Source: Candidatus Thiodubiliella sp. (GTDB taxonomy: Bacteria > Pseudomonadota > Gammaproteobacteria > PS1 > Pseudothioglobaceae). From it: 64,000 nt of DNA. Positions 63,586 through 64,000 of the stretch are shown here, in pieces. Made by a program: the position numbers and the translations under genes. The notes beneath the pieces were generated by a model. The model made no database searches. It was not told where the DNA came from and was given only the letters and a program-made list of their open reading frames with translations. The DNA lies in assembly GCA_029237605.1 (NCBI GenBank), contig JAQRGB010000001.1, forward strand, positions 256,303 through 320,302, given 5' to 3'. The first letter of the stretch is position 1. Every line of letters starts with the position of its first letter.

Positions 63586-64000
63586 TATAGTAGTTTAAAG
63601 CATTTTTTAGCCTTTTCAACCGTACACTCAATATCTACATCAGTATGTTCTGTTGAAATAAATCCAGCTTCATAAGTACTTGGTGCTAAATAAACACCTT
63701 CTTTTAACATTAAATGAAAAAACTTATTAAAACGTTCAACATCACAGGCGCAAGTTTGCTTAAAATTTATCACTGTATCAGCGTCAGTAAAAAACAAACC
63801 AAACATACCGCCAACAACATTAGATGTCATTGGAATATTATTTTCTCGTGCTATTTCCACAATGCCGTTAGTTAATTTTAGCGCTTTTTGCTCTAGATCT
63901 AGATATAAATTTTCATTGTGACCAATTGCTTCTAACATTGCTAAACCTGCTGCCATTGACATTGGATTACCTGAAAGTGTGCCAGCTTGATAAACTGCAC
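63585..64000 (-). CDS. hemL: Glutamate-1-semialdehyde 2,1-aminomutase, C-terminal part (partial)
   Basis: The gene continues past the right edge of the window. The visible 138 residues begin AVYQAGTLSGNPMSMAAGLA and include FIST-EHTDVDIE near the end, typical of HemL, which makes 5-aminolevulinate for heme and siroheme. The HAD phosphatase gene follows with a one-base stop/start overlap. Confidence 0.92.
   Translation of the reverse strand, partial: AVYQAGTLSGNPMSMAAGLAMLEAIGHNENLYLDLEQKALKLTNGIVEIARENNIPMTSNVVGGMFGLFFTDADTVINFKQTCACDVERFNKFFHLMLKEGVYLAPSTYEAGFISTEHTDVDIECTVEKAKKCFKLL

Overview
The window is AT-rich and gene-dense. Its core genes look like a sulfur-oxidising gammaproteobacterium of the SUP05/Thioglobaceae type (free-living SUP05 or a thiotrophic symbiont of a marine invertebrate). 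The basis is the set of sulfur-trafficking genes (tusA next to a dsrE2-like gene, a tusE/dsrC paralogue, thiS, rhodanese, ygfZ), the glnK-amtB-porin and nirB-narK nitrogen genes, NhaD, and the compact housekeeping operons. The assignment is inferred from recognised families, not from a database search. Many broken genes and IS remnants suggest a genome undergoing decay or exchange, as in symbionts.

Layout. 1-20.7 kb: housekeeping genes, mostly on the minus strand (psd-proS, gatCAB, aroB, ileS, rluB, nhaD-coaX-trpS, ygfZ, rluD-pgeF), with mutM on plus, a frameshifted NgoPII-type restriction gene and a small S24-like protein. 21-24.7 kb: an IS3-family element, four orphan cargo genes and a 140-bp IS remnant, the whole flanked by a 4-bp direct repeat. 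24.8-32.7 kb: outer-membrane gene fragments, then a metal/sulfur island (arsR, permease, metallo-beta-lactamase-fold protein, rhodanese, thioredoxin-like, merR, merT remnant, merA) bracketed by identical 123-bp direct repeats and followed by a decayed IS5-family transposase. 33-43 kb: greA, carA-mlaA-carB, an HMA-thiS pair, a PP-loop enzyme, a frameshifted prmA, tusE/dsrC-like, mobA, moaE and an ANTAR response regulator. 43.7-46.3 kb: a run of four decayed genes. 46.4-55.1 kb: two divergent nitrogen operons (glnK-amtB-porin on minus, nirB-narK-phosphatase/kinase on plus). 55.6-64 kb: yggS, pyrK, argB, a copA fragment, hemW, rdgB, rpiA, bepA-like, tusA-dsrE2, a HAD phosphatase and the end of hemL.

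Main discovery candidate. The divergent leaders of glnK-amtB and nirB-narK share one architecture. Each has a TATAAT box and two consecutive modules. Each module is a pair of short hairpins whose loops mostly fit the ANTAR target rule (A at loop position 1, G at position 4), and the second hairpin overlaps the 5' arm of an intrinsic terminator. In effect, each leader carries two ANTAR-type antitermination switches in series. A NasT-like ANTAR response regulator (43154-43756) is encoded in the same window and is the obvious candidate to read them. This would coordinate ammonium uptake, nitrate/nitrite uptake and nitrite reduction after transcription initiation. It is inferred from sequence alone.
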